A stretch of DNA of 6,752 nucleotides, taken from an uncultured Acidobacteriota bacterium. Its GTDB lineage: Bacteria > Acidobacteriota > Blastocatellia > Pyrinomonadales > Pyrinomonadaceae. Positions 6,373 through 6,752 of this stretch are shown here, in pieces. The notes under the pieces were generated by a model. It saw only the letters and a list, made by a program, of their open reading frames with translations. It was not told the origin of the DNA and searched no databases. The translations under genes were made by a program, and so were the position numbers. Position 1 is the stretch's first letter; every line of letters starts with the position of its first letter. Location of the stretch: NCBI GenBank assembly GCA_946480545.1, contig CAMLKY010000109.1:1-6752 (forward strand). The letters are read 5' to 3'.

Positions 6373-6744
6373 TCATGCAGGCTCGCTCCGCCGACGTGCG
6401 TCCGCAAAAGACTTGATCGCGAGCACCACGAAAAGTAGACATACGAGAGCCATCGAAACCTGTGAGACGACTGCGGCTGAATAGGTCAACTCGCTGATCC
6501 GCGAAAGCAGGCGGCCCGCCGTCATGATAAACCCGAGCAGCGCCACCAGAACTGCCGCGTGCATCAAATGTTTTCGCAGACCCTCACGCATTCGTGCAAA
6601 TACGCCAAGGAGAATAAGAACGATCCCGAACGCGGCAGGTATCAGCGCCGTCAGGCTAGCGTGATTCGTCATCACTCCGTTAACGTATCCGAGAATTCCG
6701 ATCAGCACTAACAACGTTCCGCATGCAATTGATATTGATGGCAT
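6373..6744 (-). CDS. Small four-helix membrane protein of unknown function
   Basis: This 123-residue protein is predicted to lie in the inner membrane with four helices at about 4-23, 31-50, 60-80 and 92-110, and a short basic tail (KSFADARRR). The function is not known to me. The motif TALIPAAFGIVLILLG in helix 2, followed by RKHLMHAA leading into helix 3 and a final KSF-x-x-ARR, resembles a family of hypothetical membrane proteins I recall from Acidobacteriota and Planctomycetota, but I cannot name a domain. The conserved RKH-x-MH between helices 2 and 3 places charged and His residues at the membrane surface. The ATG is at 6742-6744; only eight bases upstream are visible and hold no Shine-Dalgarno, and a further-upstream start cannot be excluded. 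It is transcribed toward the kinase gene, so it is not part of that operon. Confidence 0.72.
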   Translation of the reverse strand: MPSISIACGTLLVLIGILGYVNGVMTNHASLTALIPAAFGIVLILLGVFARMREGLRKHLMHAAVLVALLGFIMTAGRLLSRISELTYSAAVVSQVSMALVCLLFVVLAIKSFADARRRSEPA

Positions 6745-6752
6745 TTGGTTTC

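Overview
The window looks like chromosomal DNA from an Acidobacteriota bacterium, probably class Blastocatellia (Pyrinomonadaceae-like). This placement is inferred from two things. One is an Oar-type TonB-dependent receptor of the kind massively expanded in that phylum. The other is a CpxRA-like two-component pair next to a small uncharacterised four-helix membrane protein. There are no mobile elements, RNA genes or CRISPR arrays that I can see, and the base composition looks moderately GC-rich throughout.

Layout. Positions 1-2905 hold most of one outer-membrane TonB-dependent receptor gene, cut at its 5' end by the window edge. It is broken internally: the plug and first part of the barrel are read in frame 1 up to about 1974, and the rest of the barrel is in frame 2 from about 1964 to the stop at 2903-2905. 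The segment that should link them (the conserved GSKG-H-L strand of this family) is absent from every frame, so this looks like an out-of-frame deletion. A strong intrinsic terminator (2927-2962) closes this unit. Then comes an N-acetylglucosamine-6-phosphate deacetylase gene, nagA (2984-4132). After a 52-base gap follows a two-gene signalling operon, a CpxR-like response regulator (4185-4874) and a CpxA-like sensor kinase (4871-6232), overlapping by ATGA. A 140-base convergent gap follows, and then a minus-strand gene for a 123-residue four-helix membrane protein (6373-6744).

How they may work together. The kinase and regulator form one envelope-sensing pathway. The most interesting regulatory signal is a near-perfect match to the E. 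coli CpxR box (GTAAA-N5-GTAAA) at 4129-4143, overlapping the nagA stop codon and lying just upstream of the regulator gene. It sits upstream of a good -10 hexamer (TAGAAT, 4172-4177) placed so that transcription would start at or next to the ATG. Together these suggest an autoregulated, possibly leaderless cpxRA promoter. No functional link among the receptor, nagA and the signalling pair is proven by the sequence. NagA belongs to amino-sugar and cell-wall recycling, and the receptor's substrate is unknown.

Overall this is largely an ordinary region. I did not find a clearly new multi-gene system; the best leads are the putative conserved CpxR operator and the disrupted receptor.
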